A DNA stretch of 7,373 nucleotides. Origin: Spirochaetaceae bacterium. GTDB lineage: Bacteria; Spirochaetota; Spirochaetia; B11-G9. The stretch lies in assembly GCA_030633365.1 (NCBI GenBank), contig DAOVSY010000143.1, forward strand, positions 1 through 7,373, read 5' to 3'. The notes beneath the pieces were generated by a model. It saw only the letters and a program-made list of their open reading frames with translations, was not told the origin of the DNA and searched no databases. The position numbers were made by a program, and so were the translations under genes. Numbering within the stretch: the stretch's first letter is position 1; every line of letters starts with the position of its first letter. Shown here piece after piece: positions 6,621 to 7,373 of the stretch.

Positions 6621-6748
6621 GGGCAGCCACAAGGGTTTGCTGAAGGCTGGTCGGAACTCCGTTCCTGCTCGCCTATGCAACCACAGCAAATCCTTGTGGA
6701 CTGAGGTTGCATAGTCGAGCAGGAAGCTTGCTTCCGACCAGACTGCCC
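6621..6748. repeat. Composite palindromic element with two interlocking inverted repeats (REP/MITE-like)
   Basis: A 128-bp, visibly G+C-rich block in an AT-rich setting, between the convergent phosphodiesterase and glutamine-synthetase-like genes. Outer arms: GGGCAG (6621-6626) and CTGCCC (6743-6748). Main stem: three perfect 10-bp pairs, CTGGTCGGAA (6647-6656) with 6732-6741, TTCCTGCTCG (6662-6671) with 6716-6725, and CTATGCAACC (6673-6682) with 6705-6714. A second inverted repeat crosses it: CCACAAGGGTTTGCTG (6627-6642) pairs with 6684-6699, inside the loop of the main stem, with one G/T exception. The side loops also fold locally (6653-6665; 6722-6735). No T-run follows on either strand, so it is not a standard terminator. 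There is no open frame with a ribosome binding site and no obvious target duplication. It may be a mobile repeat or a structured RNA. Confidence 0.8.
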
Positions 6749-6758
6749 CTACAATTAA

Positions 6759-7373
6759 TTATATCCGTTCAAAATATCTTTTTAATTCCCATTCGGAAAC
6801 ATTTTTTTCGTATTCTTCCACTTCTAATACAGCATGTCTTACATAATGATCAACAATATCATCTCCAAAAATTTCCCGGGCTATTTTTGAATTATTAAAA
6901 TTGTCTGCTGCTTCTTTTAAGGAACCAGGAACCTTAGGAAGGGATTCATCAGCATAAATATTACCTTTTTTTAATGTTGGCGGCTCAATTTTATGCTCCA
7001 CACCATATAAACCTGCAGCAATAGTAGCGGCAAAACCAAGGTATACATTGGCATCAGCTCCAGGAAGCCTGTTCTCTATTCGAAAACCCTGTCCTTCTCC
7101 AATTATTCTAAAACTTGTTGTTCTATTGTCATAATCCCAGGCAATTCTTGTTGGAGCAAATGAGTCGTTACTAAACCTTTTATAGGAATTTATTGTTGGA
7201 GCAAAAAATATAAAAAATTCAGAAGCAAGAAGACTTAATCCCCCAAGGAAATACCTGAAAAATTCACTCTCTTTACCATTTTCAACAAAGACATTCTTTC
7301 CGGTTTTAATATCAACTATACTTGAATGAATATGGCAACTTGAGCCAGCATCAGAATCTGAATACTTAGCCAT
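6759..7373 (-). CDS. Glutamine-synthetase-family ligase, C-terminal half (PuuA/GlnA4-like gamma-glutamyl-amide synthetase)
   Basis: The last 204 residues of a protein whose N-terminal half lies beyond the window. The Met at the window edge is internal: MAKYSDSDAGSSCHIHSS is the mid-protein ATP/metal-binding region of glutamine synthetases (HIH). Further blocks are NSYKRF, WDYDNRTTSFRI (the NR and FR arginines that bind ATP and glutamate) and RIENRLPGADANVYLGFAA (metal-binding Glu). The C-terminus ELKRYFERI is characteristic of the branch that ligates glutamate to amines (PuuA, GlnA3/GlnA4, FluG/GlnT-like) rather than of housekeeping GlnA. It lacks the GlnA adenylylation-type C-terminal region as far as I can tell. 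The likely reaction is ATP-dependent gamma-glutamylation of an amine such as putrescine or ethanolamine. It converges on the phosphodiesterase gene, so it is in a separate transcript. The amine is not determined. Confidence 0.88.
   Translation of the reverse strand: MAKYSDSDAGSSCHIHSSIVDIKTGKNVFVENGKESEFFRYFLGGLSLLASEFFIFFAPTINSYKRFSNDSFAPTRIAWDYDNRTTSFRIIGEGQGFRIENRLPGADANVYLGFAATIAAGLYGVEHKIEPPTLKKGNIYADESLPKVPGSLKEAADNFNNSKIAREIFGDDIVDHYVRHAVLEVEEYEKNVSEWELKRYFERI

Noticed and set aside
6673..6714. An integron attC site inside the palindromic element
   Set aside because: The sequences near the stem (TGCAAC and GTTGCAT) do not fit the RYYYAAC/GTTRRRY core sites, and no integron integrase or cassette array is visible.
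6621..6748. The palindromic element as a bidirectional rho-independent terminator
   Set aside because: Neither strand has a T-run after the hairpin. The stem is long and interrupted, with a second crossing repeat, unlike a standard terminator. It may still slow convergent transcription.
5989..6898. Short open frames antisense to the phosphodiesterase and the ligase, or in alternative frames, including two that run through the palindromic element
   Set aside because: They overlap strongly conserved coding sequence and appear to be shadows of it. The parts crossing the element are repeat sequence without start signals.
7371..7373. Start codon of the glutamine-synthetase-like protein
   Set aside because: This Met lies in the middle of the conserved catalytic domain, just before the HIH motif. 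The gene is simply cut by the window edge.

Overview
The window looks like chromosomal DNA from an AT-rich, free-living or host-associated bacterium, most likely a spirochaete. The clearest clue is the solute-binding protein, whose leader ends in AVFAAGEKES, a style common among Spirochaetota ABC binding proteins. The low G+C and the gene mix fit but do not prove this. No rRNA, tRNA, CRISPR array or transposase gene was seen.

Layout, left to right. A truncated class I SAM methyltransferase lies on the minus strand (1-311), with its own promoter and apparently no leader. A minus-strand operon follows, read from about 5481 down to 503: an XRE-cupin regulator, an octopine/nopaline (opine) dehydrogenase family enzyme, two CUT1-type (UgpA/UgpE-like) permeases and a UgpB-like periplasmic binding protein. 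A strong intrinsic terminator (437-467) closes it. The spacings are 24 bp, a 4-bp overlap (GTGA), 24 bp and 81 bp, so this is one transcription unit. No transporter ATPase gene is present. A 321-bp AT-rich divergent intergenic region (5482-5802) separates the regulator from a plus-strand cytoplasmic glycerophosphodiester phosphodiesterase (5803-6597). Converging on that gene is the C-terminal half of a glutamine-synthetase-family protein of the PuuA/GlnA4 (gamma-glutamyl-amide synthetase) type (6759 to the window end). Between the two convergent genes is a compact, G+C-rich, heavily palindromic element (6621-6748) with two mutually interfering folds.

How the parts may work together (inference). 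The UgpBAE-like importer beside a phosphodiesterase suggests uptake and hydrolysis of a glycerophosphodiester or similar phosphodiester. The PuuA/GlnA4-like ligase could cap a released amine such as ethanolamine by gamma-glutamylation. The opine dehydrogenase is translationally coupled to the importer, so the imported compound, or a product of it, may be an N-carboxyalkyl amino acid (opine) or may feed opine formation. The XRE-cupin protein (same architecture and length as PuuR) is the likely local regulator, probably acting on the divergent region. I do not recognise this exact gene combination as a described pathway.
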